A DNA stretch of 64,000 nt. It comes from Tausonia pullulans (lineage: Eukaryota; Basidiomycota; Tremellomycetes; Cystofilobasidiales; Mrakiaceae). Within the stretch, counting starts at the first letter, position 1, and every line of letters starts with the position of its first letter. The notes under the pieces were generated by a model that was not told the origin of the DNA, did not search any database, and saw nothing but the letters and a program-made list of their open reading frames with translations. Positions 42,696 to 56,525 of the stretch are shown here, in pieces. The DNA lies in contig OX637627.1 of assembly GCA_951802195.1 (NCBI GenBank), positions 1,054,001-1,118,000 of the forward strand, read 5' to 3'. Made by a program: the position numbers and the translations under genes.

Positions 42696-45600
42696 TCAGC
42701 ATTGGACGACCATCAGGCTCCGGAATGGGCTTCTGACTTTGGCTGCTACCCGGGCATTCTCATGCTCGAGATCGACATGCTCCGATGAGCTGCCCGCGGC
42801 CGGCAGGCTATCCTCGGACGGCGCCCTAGAGCCACCGCCGTAAGGGTACACGGACGATCTCGATGAGGAGGCCTTGGAGGTGGGGCTTGCAGATCCCTGA
42901 GCGAGTCTATAAGTCAGCAGCGATACTCTCAAGGAAGGACAACAACAAGGGATTAACGGATGGAAGCGACGCACCACACTCGATCTGCCCGACCTCTTGA
43001 GCTTGTGGAAGAGGTTGGAGACGGAGGATTTGGTGGCCTGCCTAGTGCTCTGGGGAAGCGACTCGCTGCTTGCGTTGACGTCGCTGACGTCAACTAGGCT
43101 CGAGGACGGAGAGTGAACGATCGGCTTGTCCTAGGTAAGGGAACACGTTCTTTCAACTCGGAGTCGCGCCAACTGAGCCGCCAAGGGCAACAAACAATCG
43201 CTCGCTGTGACACTCACCGGTAACAATTTCGTGAACCCAGGAGTAGCGGAGCCCTCTGACGGTGTTGTAGGTGCCGTTGCCGGATTGATCAGGATCCTGA
43301 GACTCGAGTGGGAAGCAGGTGAAGCGAGGCGAGATGAGGACATCGCATCACCAAGAAGTTTCGGCGGCGGTTGAGATCGGTTCGCCTGCTTCGGCCGCTT
43401 GTTGAAAAACTGTGAGACAAGGTGACCTTTTTGGTCCCACGCCGACTTGAGGACTTGGCGCTTGATTTCGTGGATGAGTTCCTCAAAGCTCCATGTCTTG
43501 TTGTGGAACTCCAGCGCCGGGGCGGTGAAGCGAAGGTCCGTGCAGTCGGTGAAGTTTTTGGCCTTGTCACCCTGCATTGGCGCAAGAGTTGAAGTAGAGA
43601 GCGTCAGCGACGCTCCGGAGGGAAGAAACACGCCTCGACATGCCTTGTAGCTCAGAACGAGCGTGGTGCTGATGGCGAGGAGCAACCGAGCAGTGCTTCA
43701 GCTGTGGTATCTTTGGCTTGGGACAAAAAATTAAGACCCACCTGAGCACGTTGACAAATACAAACGTGCGATTCCGAGAGGCACGGTGACGCATTTCCTC
43801 CGCTTGGCTGTTGTCCTCGACTTTACGAAGGCTCTGGTTCGACTTTGAACTACGAAGTCCTCCCCGTAGTGTGGAGGAGCCGGACGCAGTCGCACTCACG
43901 TCCAATGGAAGATGAGATGACGAGCCGACACGAGACGGGGTCGCTTTTGTCAATTCGGCCGAGAGGGGCTGCAGATTCGAGGTTGAGCAGGAGGGTCGTG
44001 GCCGGCGCCGCGGCACCAGGCTCGAGTTCGAACTCGCCATCTGACTCTCTTTGGCAGCAGGCGGTGTGAAGGCGTTACCAATGACAGACGCGGAGCTGTC
44101 CTCCCGGGTAGAAACTTTGGAGTTGTCCTTCAGTGGAGCTTCCTTGTCCTGGAAGAAGTAGGCCATGCAGCCACGCGCAACCGAGCGTTCGCTGCACAGG
44201 GGTGGAGAATCGAATCAGTCGTCGGTGCTCAGCCACACGACGCCGGTGTCGGCCAGAGTGGATCGAGAATGCTAGCACATACAGCTGGACCCGAATTGGG
44301 TGAAGGGCGAGGTCGAAATGTTCAATGATTGAGATCCCGCCGACCGGAGCGAGCAATCTCCACTTCAGAAGGATTATAGGCGCCTAGGCAGCCAAAGATG
44401 TTTCGATCAGTATCAGCGCTTGCTCTCATCTAGACGACTGAGTCGACACTCACGTCCGTCGTTGACATTTTCAAGCGTGAGAGAATTTCAGGGTAGAGAG
44501 CATCAGGCTGGCTATTGAGCGCTTGAAGATCCATGATCTTGAGCCGGTTAGCGACGGAGCCGTCTTGCTTACTGAGCCAATGGAAGGCGCCGCCCTTGAT
44601 GGCAAGTTTAGCGAGGAGGTCCTTCGTTGGGCTCAGCATATGCCATGCGATCTCGGCCGCCTTGGCCTCAAACATGAGCGCGGACTTGTCGGCAGACTTG
44701 CGGCTGTCGCGGGGATCCTGAGCGGCAGCGATGGCGTCGAAGATGAGATCGAGCTCCTCGGCGAGTTGGCGAGTCTGGCCGCGGGTGCTAGCGAGCAGAG
44801 CGATGTTGTCTGGACTGAGATCCGCCTCGGTCTCGAGAGAGGCTCGGAGACGGCGCAAGCTGCGGATCCTCTCCTGGAGATTGCGCACAATCTCGGCCGT
44901 TCCCGAGAGATTCGAGTGGTCGAAGGAATAGATGAAGCTCTCGAGCCGCTTGGCCCTCTTTTCCTGGAGCGGGTCTTGGTACAGTAACAGGTTGGTGACA
45001 ACGTTATAGAGCCCTGCGAAATGCCGAGGTGTTGCCGAGACAGCAAAACGTGGGACGTTGACCATTATAAGATCCTGGAATGCATATCATGCAACGTCTC
45101 GATGATCAGACAGTCGAAAAATAGCACGGAAGTGTGCGATTTGGAGAGCGGGGACAGACCATATGGTGCTTTAGGTGCTCGTCGTGCGTGCTCTCTCGGC
45201 GCTGGGACAATGTGCCTCCTTGGGTCTTGGTCCGGAGACGCAGACGGTTAAACTTGTCGTATTGCAGCGAGACGTCCGTTTGGGGAACGATCCGCTCGAA
45301 GTCTTCCGTCTTGGAACCGCTGTCGAGCAGGATTTCAAGCGGGACGAACTCTGAGCCCGACTCGCTGTTGTCGATCCGGGCGGGCGAGAAGGCTTGCAGC
45401 TCGGTCATTGTTCCATATGTCCTGTGAGGAGGAGAAAGAGAGGCGAAAAACTGTTAGCCAAGCTTCTCTCGAGCGTATCGGACGTAAATGCACAAGCGGA
45501 CCTTCGCAGCACGCGCGCGTTCACTGGATCGTCCAGGTCTACTTTGTCGAGGACACTGTACATCTGTCAGATAGATCGAAACAAAGATGGCCCTGGTTAG

Positions 45601-48600
45601 CGTCGCCGTGAGCATCCGGACCTGAGTGGGAGCAGTCTGCCTCACCTCCATGTCGGAGCTCATCGCTGCCAAAATGATGACTGATTCGTCGTCCAGGTCG
45701 CTCCGCAGGGCGATTTGGGGTTTGATAAGGATCAGACAGTGCGACCTCTGGACGAGATGCTCATCTCCAAGACCCTCCCAGGGATCCGCGACCGGCTTGG
45801 CTCCATTTTGGTGAACGAAAGAGCGCTGGGCCGGGTCCGGTGCAGCGTCCGCATCAACAACTGCCGGCTCGTCCTTGGTATCGGCGAACATCCGCAGGAG
45901 TCCGTTCGCCATGGACGAGCCTGTCTTGCGGAGTGAAGGTGACTGCGGCCTCGGAGAGGCCGCCCCAGACCCGGCCGGCCGGAGGTGGTGCTGATGAAGA
46001 AACGAGAACTGTGGCTGGTCCTTCGTCATCTCGCGAATGTACTTGACGGCCCTGTCGGGAGGTTAAAGGGGAGAACCGTTTTGTTCAACGGCAGGTATGT
46101 GGAAAGCCCCAGAAGGCCAGGAAAGAACTGACTGATTTGTCATGTGGTACTGGATACCCCGCACTTCTCTCGATTTGTAGTAGTACTGTGAACGCCAGAC
46201 AAAAGCGATCAGCAATGAATAGGCGAACGAAAGTACTGCGGGTGAGCGTCGCACCTTGAGACAGACCTGGTCACATATGAGCATCAGAGTCAGCGTCCTT
46301 GCAAGGAAGAGGTCAACTAGCTTATGCCGAAATGATACGAACATCTCGGGCCCGGTTGTTCCACTGCGGAGAGTGAGGAAGAATTAGGGTGAATGGGTAG
46401 TGCAGTCATCGGGCATCACGTCGATACTCACAATAAGGCGGGGGGAATGGGCTTGGAAGAGGTTGTCGAACTTCTCGATGATGGACTTGGTGATCCCAGC
46501 CTGCCCATTGCCACCCTTACCCGCGCTGATCTTGCGAGCGCGAGCGAGAACCTCAGCGTCCGGTTCGGCCTTGGAAGGCGAATCAAACGTCGCCTCCTCC
46601 CCGTCACTCTCGGAGACGGCCTTGCCCTTGTCGAAATGCCGGATGTGTGAGATATGCTTCTCAATGATTTCGATCTTGAGGCAGACGTCCTTGATGCGCG
46701 CCGTCCGGTCCTTATTGTTGGGGATCAGTCGCCGCCGAATCAAAATGCTTGAGGCCATGATGGGACTCACCGAGACAGGCTGAGACTCGTCGCGCAACCG
46801 GTGGAGCTGATCCTCGAGAACGAGCTTTCGCTTCTGCGCAAGGCCGATTTCGTAGTCAACCGGGCCTGCCATGGAACACGAGGTCAGTCAGGGCTTTGAA
46901 ACGAGATGGGAGACTAGGATGGCAGATTAGACACTCACGCTTCGACTGTCCCATCATACACAGGTGCGACGGCTCGATGCCGAACTTGGATGTCTCGCCG
47001 TAGCTCGCCGGACGGTCCTTGCCGTCGCCAGTGGAGTCATTGGGCTTGCCTTGGCGTGGCACGCTGCTCTCGCCCTTGCGGAGCTGGTAGTTGAACCGCG
47101 GACAAACGGCAAGTTGATGGAGTTCGATCTCCGGGTGAGGGTCAGTCGGTGACCAGTCTGTCTCAACGTACTGTAGAAAAACGTAGTCAGCCGAGCTGGA
47201 TAGAACAACGAGGGTGAGAGGTAATTGAAGAAAACTTACATCGTCGAAGTCGTACCAGGATTTGTCGAGATATTTGGTTTTGCCCTGGAAGACGTTCTCG
47301 GACTGGAACAGCCCCCTGGGGAATGATAATTCCGGTCAAGGCTTGCTTTTCTAGCGTGTTCTCACATGCAGACTTACGGGTCCAGGTCCACGAGACACTT
47401 TTCGGGTTCCCGGAAGACGGCAACCATTGCACGAAGGTCCAGGTCGCTAAGGATAACGTCGCCGGCATAGAACGGCTTGTGAGGAATGCGCTTCGTTCGA
47501 TTGAGGTGCTCGTGGTGGACGGTCCGCTCCTGCTCTCGTTCTAGGGCCGAGGGCAAAGCAGTGTTAGACCAACAAGGTGGATGAGGTCCATCTGGCGCAA
47601 CGTAGGTGTGACTTACGATGGAGATCCGCCTGAAAATGAGCGAGTTTGCATTTGACGCCGAGATATGTGCTCGTACCAATCTGCCAGTCCGACTCGCTGT
47701 CATTGTTGTACATGTGGCTGATGAACAGTGGGGCGAGGTCGAAGCGATACTGGAATGGATGGGTGGCGAAAGACGGATCAGTCAAGCGACCCGGCAGTCA
47801 GCAGCATGCTTTCGTTTGTGTGAGGGGCAGACCTTGATCGTCGCCAGAGCCTTGCCAAACTTTTTTGAGGGAGGGGGTGAGGCAGGGAACTGTGGGCCTT
47901 GCCGAATGGGCAGAGACATATTGCCGCCAAACAGCCTGCGGCGAGGCACCAGCAAATGTTCCGGTAATCAGCCAAGGGATATTGATGAGTTCAAACGAAA
48001 CTAAGAGGACAGAACTCACCGCCACCAAGCAAAAAAGTGCGCGAAGCCCTTTGGACTGAAGTGGAACGAGTTGTGGCCGAGCTGCTTGCCCTTGGAGTCC
48101 TTCGGGACGACTGTCGGAGAGACGACCGACATCGAAAAATGGATGTAGTCGGATCGGAATGCGCGGTAGGCGTCATAGTCACTCTAATCGATTCCAGAAG
48201 AAGGCGGCTCGTCAGACTATGGGATGGGCGGAGCGGGAAGCCAAGCCAGACAGGTTGACAGAGATCTGTCTTCACCTTCTCGCCTTCGACCCTGAGGCCC
48301 TTCTCGCTGAGCCACTCGGGAGTCTTGAGGACAACTTTATAATGGGGATTGAAGTCAAAGATGCGACAGGCCCGGTGGAATAGGCGATCGCCCGAGCACT
48401 CGTGACAATCCCGGCTGCGGCAGGTCCGCTCCAGCTTGAACCCCCATCCAGCTCGAGCGCCATTAGTGAACTTGGCGCAGACTTTGCGGAACTCGCGCTG
48501 TGGGGGAGCCTGGTCGCCGTCTGTATCGGGCTTGAGTTGCTCAGGACACTTTGCCCCCGTTTGGTTTTGCAGATCGTTGAAGTCCGGGACTGGCAAGAGA

Positions 48601-51600
48601 GTCAGACGAACGGTGACTAAACAAATCGATCACAAGAGACGACTCACTGGCAAAAACGAGAGTGTCTGCCTCAATCTGGATGAGTTCACGCTCCTTGTTC
48701 TCCTGATTGATGTAGAATCTTGGCGAGCCCGACCAAGCGAGGACAAAGCCCGCTCCGTCGCCGAGGACCTCGTATGGGGAGCGCGAACCTAGAGAGAGGC
48801 GGTCGTCGAACGTTTGAATGTCCGTAATTGCCGCAGGAAAGGGAGGCAACGAACGGAGAAGAAGAAGAAGGTCGCTTACCCTTGATGTGCATGTGCATTG
48901 GGCCCGAGAAGTGAATTTTGACTTGCCAGTGGAAGACGAGCCGGAGCTTGTCCCAGAAGCCAACACGCTCGGAGGGATCTCTCGGGGGGTGCGTGAGCGT
49001 CTGAAAAGTGATAACGTCGTCAGCTTGTGTCTCAACTTAGAGAGCGAAGGAGCGGGAGGTGGCATTGGCTCTGGGGATTACCTCAAAGACCTTGGTCAGG
49101 TCCTGGATCCCCGGCTGGAACGAACAAGGGTGAGAGTCAGTCCGGCAACGTCAAGATGGACCAAAGCGCGGAGCAAGTGGAGGAAGGATAAGGAAGGCAA
49201 GTCTCACCTGGTACGACGTGCCCCAGCAGAAGTCGGTGACTGCAGATGTGCTGATCTTGATCTCCGGACAGGCGTATGTCTTGACGGGCATGATGGTCTT
49301 GGCCACGTTGACGGAGAAGGCCGCGGCGCCCTCCTCGCCAAGATGTTTTGGGACGATTGTTGTTGGAATCCAGAAGTACGAGCCCTCCGGTGGAAACTCT
49401 TCAGCTATCACAAGCTGCGTCTTAAACTCCCAAGCTGGAGGAAGGTCCGAGGCCTTGTCCTTGGAGGGCGGATAGGGAGGCATGTGGAAGAGGGGAATCG
49501 GATAGTCGCGGAGATTGATCTTGGTCGAGTTCATAGTCCATCGGATGTGAAGCGGGACGAGAAGACTGAACTCGGTATCGCGCGGGAGGCCACTACCGAA
49601 GTCGTAGAGGAAGTCTCGCAGTCGCTCCGGCTCTTGAAGGTCCTCCGGCGGACGAATGTCAAGGTTGACGCCGGAGAAGACCATACGGAAGAGAGGTGGC
49701 GCCTTGGCCGGCGGCTTGACCAAGATCGGGAGACGAGGGTCGGACCGATGCTGGCCTTGGAGGTGCCGCAGAGTCTCTTCCTCGCGATGCGCCTGCTCAT
49801 TAACCGCTCCCCTATGCCGATGTGCCCATGCCTGAGAGTTGAACTGGTCGAGGCGGGCCCGGGCGTCTTCGATCCCGACCGAGTGGCGTGCGGAGAACTT
49901 CCATCTCGATGGTGTCGCACCTACATCTGCCGTGGCGTCGTCCGACTCAGCGACCTCTGTCGCCTGCCGGATAGCCTCCACTTTGGCCTCGAACGCCTCC
50001 TCTCGATCCAGCCGGTCCACCTGCTCGCGGAGTCCGACACGCCAGATGAGGTTGAGCTTGGTGTCAATCTCGTCGTCGGCGGCCTCGAATGTGAGCGTCT
50101 TGCAGGCAAGAAAGATCTGGGGAACGCGCTTGGGGCCCTCCTTCTTCGGCATCACCGCCAGGCCCATATCACCGGAGCGGAACATCTGGATGAGGTGCTT
50201 GATCGCCTTGACCGTGACACTGACGTTGAGGATGAGGTTCGATAGATGATACGAGAAGGGAATCCGCAGCCGAATGCCCTCAAAGTTGGCCGAGACAATG
50301 GGCAGGCTTCCGTCAGTTGCGGTTTCGATGGACGTCTTGATGCCGCGAAGTCTGGCAAGCTCATTCCATGATCTGTCTCCTCCTTTGGGCTGGAATCGCT
50401 TTCCTAGACTCGGGACAAACGCATGGATGCTCTCTGCCTCGATGGATTTCTGGTCCGGCTCGAAACTCGCGCGAAGATTGCGCAGTCGGATGAAGAGATC
50501 CTCGCCGAGCGGAAAGTTGACGTGGATGTGGGCCGTGCCGACTGTGGCGCGGACGAAGATATTGAAGGCCTTGGCAGAGCGACTGGAGAATGCCCGAGGA
50601 GCTCTCGGGATCGGCGTCGGGGGAGGGCGTAGAGCGACCACAGCCTGGACGGCGCAGAGGGCGCAATATATGTGGGAGAGGTCGAGACGGGAGTCGATAT
50701 CCCCGACCTTGAAAATGACCTGGACCGACGTCGATGGTACCTGATCTTGGAGGATGACGCGGATCGTCGCGAGTGGCGTCCGCAGGAGCGGAGTGCGAGC
50801 CTTCCCCTGATCAGAAAGGTCAAAAGGATGTATCTCCACCTGGGAAGGCCACGGCTTGTTCATTTGCTCCGATTTCTCGCGCTGGAAGTCCCATCCATGC
50901 TGGGAGGGCTCACGTTGAATTGCCGGAGGGAAGAGCTCTCGGTGGGGTGAAGACATCGACGGCTCCGAGCGCGGTCCCCGACGGTGGGCGTTGAAGATCG
51001 GCTGGATGTCGAGCTCACTCAGGGTGAAGCACGCAATTGCCGTCTCCGGGGCGTCAACTTTGGCCCCGCTGAGAGCGATGGCTGAAGAAGCAGAGCCGAT
51101 GTCGTCCGGGAGCCGGAGGTAGGCTCGGTTCCGGGAAGTGGTGAGCCATGTGTGCTCCGCGTGATTGCGCCGGTGGAAAGCATATTCGCCGAAAACCCGA
51201 GTGCCAAGGCGCAGACCACGGAGAAGGTTCTTATCGCCGTCTGGGTTTGGATCCGGAGAAGCTAGGACGATCTCGACGGAGTAGATGGAGGCGCTGGCCG
51301 CGAGTCCAGACGGTAAGTGGCTGAAGAGAGAGCGGTGGGGGCCGGCTGGCTCCGAGGAAGGAGGCGAAGGGGGAGAGGCCGAATCCAAAACGGAGGCCGC
51401 CTGCGCAGGATTTCTCAGCCGCTGCACTACTGAAGCAAAGTCCACGAGGGCGCTGGCAATTTCCGGCTGCCATAGCTCCAGCTTCGCAGGACCGACAGCA
51501 ACGACGAGTTCTCCCATGGTAGAGGAGCGGTCGAACTCCAGCCGCTCGGAGGCTCCATCCTCGCTTACAGCGTGCCATCCTAGAGTCCAGCCGTGTCCAA

Positions 51601-54549
51601 GAACCTCGCTGGCGCCAACCTCGCCGAGTAGACGGTCTTCCGGCGTCACTGCAGACGCTGAGGACTGAGCGCAGCTCTTAAGGACGACAGAGAGCGGAAA
51701 GGACCGTCCGGTAGTTTCGAAGCGGTAGGCAAATGAGTGTCCCTCCTTGGATGCTTGGAGCAGCGGGGCGGAAGCATTATTTTCTCTTGATCGCTTGGTG
51801 GATGGTGGGCTATTAGGAAAGAAATAGGCTCCAGGTCAGTAGCTCCGCTTTGAATGTGCCGGTCACAAATGGTCGAGTGCTTACAAGCGCGCTTGGACGA
51901 CCGTCTTGTCCCGGTAGTCTCCGGATGCGTTGAAGGAGCCCCCGTGCCCGACGAGCACTAGAGCCAGAGCGTCAGGGTCATTATTCCTCGACGCTCGAAG
52001 AGCCAGCGCAACATCGCCAAAGGCAGCCGACAAGCTGAGCCGAGGGAAGGACGATCTTGGCGGCTGCTTGAGATTTTCAGTCTCGGAAGCGGTCGCCAAC
52101 CCGATGTCAGGCAGAGGGGTGGCGGGCGAGACCATGGGCGTTGAGATGGTGACAGACGAGGGCGGAAGCGAGGGTCGCAGCCGAGACAAGCGGAGTCGCC
52201 GGGCTCGCACAGCAGAGAGAAGAGCCTCGCAATCGGCGACTGCAACCGTGCTAGTCACGTTGCCGACGGTGAGCTCGCCGACGATAACGCGATCATTGGG
52301 GTCCCAGGGCACGCTCCTGCAGGCGTGCGAGCGCCTCCAAGGAGCGAAAACAGGAAGAGAACCAAAAGCATCAATGGAGAAGGGTCCGAGGTGAACCAGC
52401 TGTCGCAATTGGGAGGTGTCTTCTGGATCGTCCAGAGGGACGGCTTCGTCCTGATCCTCGTCGGGCCATGAAGCGAGACTGACTGAGATGCCCTTGAGAA
52501 GCGCATCAACCGAAAGGCCGAAGCTGTCTTCCTGTGAGCCAAGCCAGTGCCGGTGCTTCGGGGACGTTTTGGGAGAAGACGCCTGAGCTTGTAAGGAGAA
52601 GCCCTCAAGGTTCGTTTGGAGTGCCAAATTCAATCCGCGGTCTGAGGCGGAGTCGGAAAGCGACTCGACATGGGATGCAATGATGCGTGTGATCTCGACC
52701 CGAACGTCGTCGATGAAGGATAGCGATGTCTGGAATGAGAGAGAGGCCCAGGTCAGAGAACACGTAGAAAAACGGGTATCGAGCCACGAGGTCAAACAGC
52801 TGGCGGAGACGCACGTCTTTCTGATTATACTTGTCAATTTTGGAGATAGAATCCCAACGCTCTCTTTGCTCGCCATGAGGGATATCGTGGTTGAGGGCTT
52901 TGCATGCTTGAAAGAGCTGCTCGAACGCGGTGACGCCGACAGAGAGTTCTCCGAGGAGACGAAGCTGCAGGAGTACAGAACCTCGTCCGAGCAAACCCAT
53001 CCCGGGGGCAAAGCGGTGTCCTACGGTCGCTCGCAGCGGACCATCCACGGAAAGGAGAGCGTCAGTAGCGGCGGCGATGATGGGAGGGGGTGGCGGCGCG
53101 GTATAGGATTCTGAGGGCTTCTCGGGCTCAGTTGCCCTGCTCGAGCTGAATAGCAGCGAGGAGAGGGACGCGAACGAGGAGATCCGAGGAGGTGTGCAAG
53201 TGGTGCTGCGGTTGGAATTGCGGCTCGTCCTGCGACGCAACGAAGACTCGCTAGCTACGGACACAGGTCGACCGGTGGTGGTTCTGGTTTGGGACTCGGG
53301 ATACGCTGAACCTTGAGAGATGGGCCCGCCAAGCTGCCGCACGCTGATGCCACCTCCACGAGGGACTTCCAACGCCAGCCTCCCGATTCCAGAGCTTCGA
53401 CCGAGGGCACGGCTGCCAAAATGGAGGGCTGACGAACGGAAGGCACGCGCGCCCTGGGTAGCCCGCTTGATCGTCGCCGACCTGCGACCGCTCTGGCTTC
53501 GCGGCACATCGTCGCACGGTGGCGCGACCGAGAGCTCGCTGGCATCCCCCGCTGCTGAGCTGAGCTCAACATTCATCCAGATCCTGAGACCCCCTCTCAG
53601 GGACACCTCGACGCCAGGCCCAGCGCCGGTCTTCAGGTCCTCGCCAGGCTTCTTCTCGAAATAAAGCAGCCTGGCCTCGCCTCGGAGTTCGGCGTCAACG
53701 AGCTTGGCTGCCTGGGGGAGTGTGTTGAGGACCGATCGAGCGAACCTCTCAGCGGTCTTGCGGAGAGCATGGACGACTGATTTCTGGAGCTTGGCGAGGA
53801 GGATGGCCGCTCGCTTCTCGATACTGCTTGCGCCGTTGGCGTCGCCGGCGACCTTGACGGCATCGATGTCGGCGTTGACCGGTGGCAGCTTCGGTCGCGG
53901 CGGCTCAATGGACGACGGCTGGGCTGACGAATCTGACGTCGGCGAGGGTGAGGGCGTCTCCCAGCGGTGTCGAATCGGGCTTAGCTGGCTCGCGACCTGG
54001 ATGGAGGATGAGGCGCCTTTGGCTGTCGTCGTCTCGTTGTCACCTCTCGCCGACGAGGGACGACGCGTTGCGGCAGCAGGTGATTGCGGCAACGGCGGCG
54101 GCGGGAGCGAGGGCGTCCGGACGACGCGGACGACGACGTCCTCTACGACAAGCTTGGCCCAAGACCACTCGTTCCAAAAGTCGAGACCGACTCTGAACGA
54201 GGCGAAGGTGGATACCGCACGAAGGGGATATCGCGGGAGGGGACGGTCGAACAAAGGAAGGCGGACGTCAGCAAGCGGGTGAAAGTCCGACGACCCGGGT
54301 GGGTGGCCCGGCAGCGACGACGATCATGGCTCACCGGCCGACTGTCACGCTGACGTCGAGAACGCTCCCCTTGGCCGAGATTGAACTATGCCAGCGGACT
54401 CCGCGAAAGCTCCTCGGGCTGATGGAGTGAACGTTAATCTGGGAGGAGAGCGCAGAGACGAGCCGCGGGAGGACAAAGCGGACGAGTGCGCCGGACGCGA
54501 GAAGGACGACGAGGACCGTTGCGAGCGCGGTGGAGAACGTGGAGGCCAT
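42696..54549 (-). CDS. FMP27: FMP27/BLTP2-type bridge-like lipid transfer protein (RBG family)
   Basis: This family makes very long rod-shaped proteins with a hydrophobic groove that moves lipids at membrane contact sites; fungal members are Fmp27/Hob proteins. ATG 54549 gives a membrane anchor (STALATVLVVLLASGALVRF, then VLPRLVSALS) as in the family. Family landmarks along the minus strand are: FRVGLDFWNEWSWAKLVVED (about 54190), LVARYPFFYVFSDLGLSLIP, FSLVVPLHI-like and YFWIPTTIVPKHLGEEG (49380), GFWDKLRLVFHWQV with GPMHMHIKG (48950, the GFWDK domain), SPYEVLGDGAGFVLAWSGSP, VILSDLDLRAMVAVFREPEK, PQTDVSLQYDKFNRLRLR (45260), YSFDHSNLSGTAEIVRNL, and FHNKTWSFEELIHEIKRQVL with KSAWDQKGHLVSQFFNKRPK (43450, C-terminal block). 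TGA is at 42696. Around twenty or more introns are needed over 11.9 kb; the protein should be near 3000 residues. The C-terminal tail is Ser-rich. Adjacent long frames were considered as separate genes, but the landmarks follow one order. Confidence 0.88.
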
Positions 54550-54999
54550 CACAGGCTGGATGTTAGGTCAGTGAAGGAGATAGTGCAGGTCGGCGGCCGG
54601 GCGAACAGCGTCGGTCGATCGCCTAGCTAAGCGGTAGCAAGTCGAGAGAAGGTCGGTCGGGTTGGATGGTTGAGGGAGGACGCACGAAAGCGTCCGGCTT
54701 GTCAGGTCGCCTCGATTGGATTCCACTTTCGTCATTGCGCGCCTCCAAGCTTCCAGTTCCCTCAGTGCCAGAGCGAGTAAGGTAAGGGAGGAAAGAGGGA
54801 GAGAGAGAGGAGTCCCCGCAAGGCTCAGAATCTCCCTCCCCCGCGACTGGCTCTTGGCTTAAATCTCCTCACGACCACAACCTTGCGTCGAATCGGCCAG
54901 CGACCGATCTCGTCCTCCTTTCCTCCTTGCTTGCTGATACCTATTCATAATATCCCGGCCACCGATTTTATCCCCTTCCAACCGCTCCCTCCATTACTT
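54550..54999. promoter_or_regulatory. Divergent promoter, FMP27 / NDUFAF3-like gene
   Basis: A 450-bp interval between two divergent starts (54549 minus, 55000 plus). It contains a purine-rich run (GGGAGGAAAGAGGGAGAGAG near 54790) and then CT-rich sequence before the plus-strand start. No defined operator was recognised. Confidence 0.4.
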
Positions 55000-55826
55000 A
55001 TGTTGCTTTCCTACGCCTCCCGGAATGCCCTCCGGTCCTCATCGTTCGTCTCGACCGTCCGCGTGCCGCATCGGATGCTCGCCATCTCGAGACCAGCACA
55101 ATCCGAGATCCCTTTTGACAACATCATCGACACCGCCGACTCGCCTGAGGCTAACGTCTCCGTCGGCCAGCTCACTCGGGCTGGCCTCGAACTCGGCAGC
55201 TTGACGATTGTCCCCGGCGGGCTCATCTTCCTCGGCGGCAAGGCTCTCCTCTGGGACGTCCATGCACCGGGTCCGTCCAGGCTCCTGGATGGCGGATAGG
55301 AAGCCTCTGACTGACGTTCTGCCTAACTAATTGGGGACACCTCCAGGTCCCGGCGAGGAGCTCAGTTGGAAGGGGTGGAGGAAGGAAGCATTCGAAGTCT
55401 TCGAAGTCGTCGCGCCTCGGCCAGGTCCGTCATGCCTCCTCCCTCACTGCTTTCTTCCGCAAAACTCGATCAAGAGAGAGAGGCGAAGCAATGAGATTAG
55501 TTGACATATTTCTGTGTCGTTCTCCCTCAGAGATCCTGCTCTTTGGAACGGGGGCGAGCACCCTGCCGCCGCCGCCCTTCTTGCGCGCATACTGTCAATC
55601 ACTGGGGATCCAGCTTGACGTTATGAAGACGGTTCGTCTGAACAGAATGTCGCGTGCGTCCCGTTGATGAATTCTCATCCTGACTGACGGGACCGTCTCT
55701 GCCTCTTTTGTTCAGCGGGACGCGGCCTCAACCTATAACCTCCTTGCCGAGGAGGGGAGGTTAGTGTCGGCCGCCATGCTTCCTGTGCGACCGGTGGACC
55801 CTCGGACGGCGACCTTCCTGGATTGA
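55000..55826 (+). CDS. NDUFAF3-like complex I assembly factor (DUF498/Mth938 domain)
   Basis: NDUFAF3 proteins are mitochondrial matrix factors needed for early assembly of respiratory complex I. ATG 55000 opens a Ser/Arg-rich, presequence-like leader (MLLSYASRNALRSSSFVSTV), then FDNIIDTADSPEANVSVGQL and LELGSLTIVPGGLIFLGGKA, LLWDVHAPG. After introns follow PGEELSWKGWRKEAFEVFEV, EILLFGTGASTLPPPPFLRA, YCQSLGIQLDVMKT, RDAASTYNLLAEEGRLVSAA and MLPVRPVDPRTATFLD with TGA at 55826. The FGTG motif and the STYNLLAEEGR(L/V) segment correspond to VGTG and the ATFNFLCHEGR segment of human NDUFAF3. Four exons are likely. Another in-frame ATG upstream (54883) is possible but less likely. It implies that this fungus retains complex I. 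Confidence 0.85.
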
Positions 55827-56525
55827 CACCTTCACCACACATAAATGGACTCTTCTTGATGGACGAAGCAACGGGGAACGAGAGACACACAACGGGTGCG
55901 CGGCAGCCTTGCTGTAGCATCTCAATTGTCCATCCCGCCTGTAAGACTGTTGAGCGAATCCTTACCTATCAAGCTTGGGAGAGCTGTTTTCAGCCAATTG
56001 AAGCGAGTGATAGCATGCCTTTGGTCGACCTGGCAGTCGCCTCGAAGCGGGGTCGAGGCATGCAGCGAGGATGCGACCTGACGATGCTTGTCTTTATGGT
56101 TCATATCGCGACCTTGTCTCTTCGGCGCATAGCCGATAATAATATGCGACCTCTCTTGCATTATCAGTAATAGTTTTTAACACCTATTTTCAAGGCAGGT
56201 GAAAGGGAAGCTCACCAATTGCGCACACCAAGTATCGGTCAGATCTCTTGCACGCCCTTTCATCTTTCTTATAGCTTTCCCATTGTGCAAGAGCAGAAAT
56301 TCTTGATCGGAAGGGGGAACTGCACATCGTCGCGAAGGAAACGACGAGGCCGTGACGACAGCGTGGAGGATCCTCGTCTTGAGAACCTCGAAAATGACGC
56401 CCTTGGAGTTCGACCGACCGACAACCACCAACAGACCAGGCCAACCGAACGAGCCCGGCTCTCACCCACCCTCCCCCTTCACTCCTGCGTAGCCACGCCC
56501 GTAATAAGGAAGTTCGCCGCCCAGT
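55827..56525. other. Intergenic stretch, no gene recognised
   Basis: About 700 bp between the NDUFAF3-like stop and the RBG1 ATG. Short frames exist on both strands (for example minus 56190-56657) but have no familiar content and overlap RBG1 exon 1. It contains comparatively AT-rich sequence (TAATAATATGCGACC, TTATCAGTAATAG near 56140-56170), plausible as terminator or promoter DNA. Confidence 0.4.

Noticed and set aside
49151-51649. The 832-codon open frame as an independent gene starting at 51649
   Set aside because: It has no separate promoter-like gap, and its content continues the flanking FMP27 exons on both sides.
42696-54549. Several separate genes instead of one long FMP27
   Set aside because: Open frames are interrupted only by short consensus introns, and family landmarks (N-terminal anchor, GFWDK block, YDKFNRLRLR, C-terminal block) follow one order on one strand.
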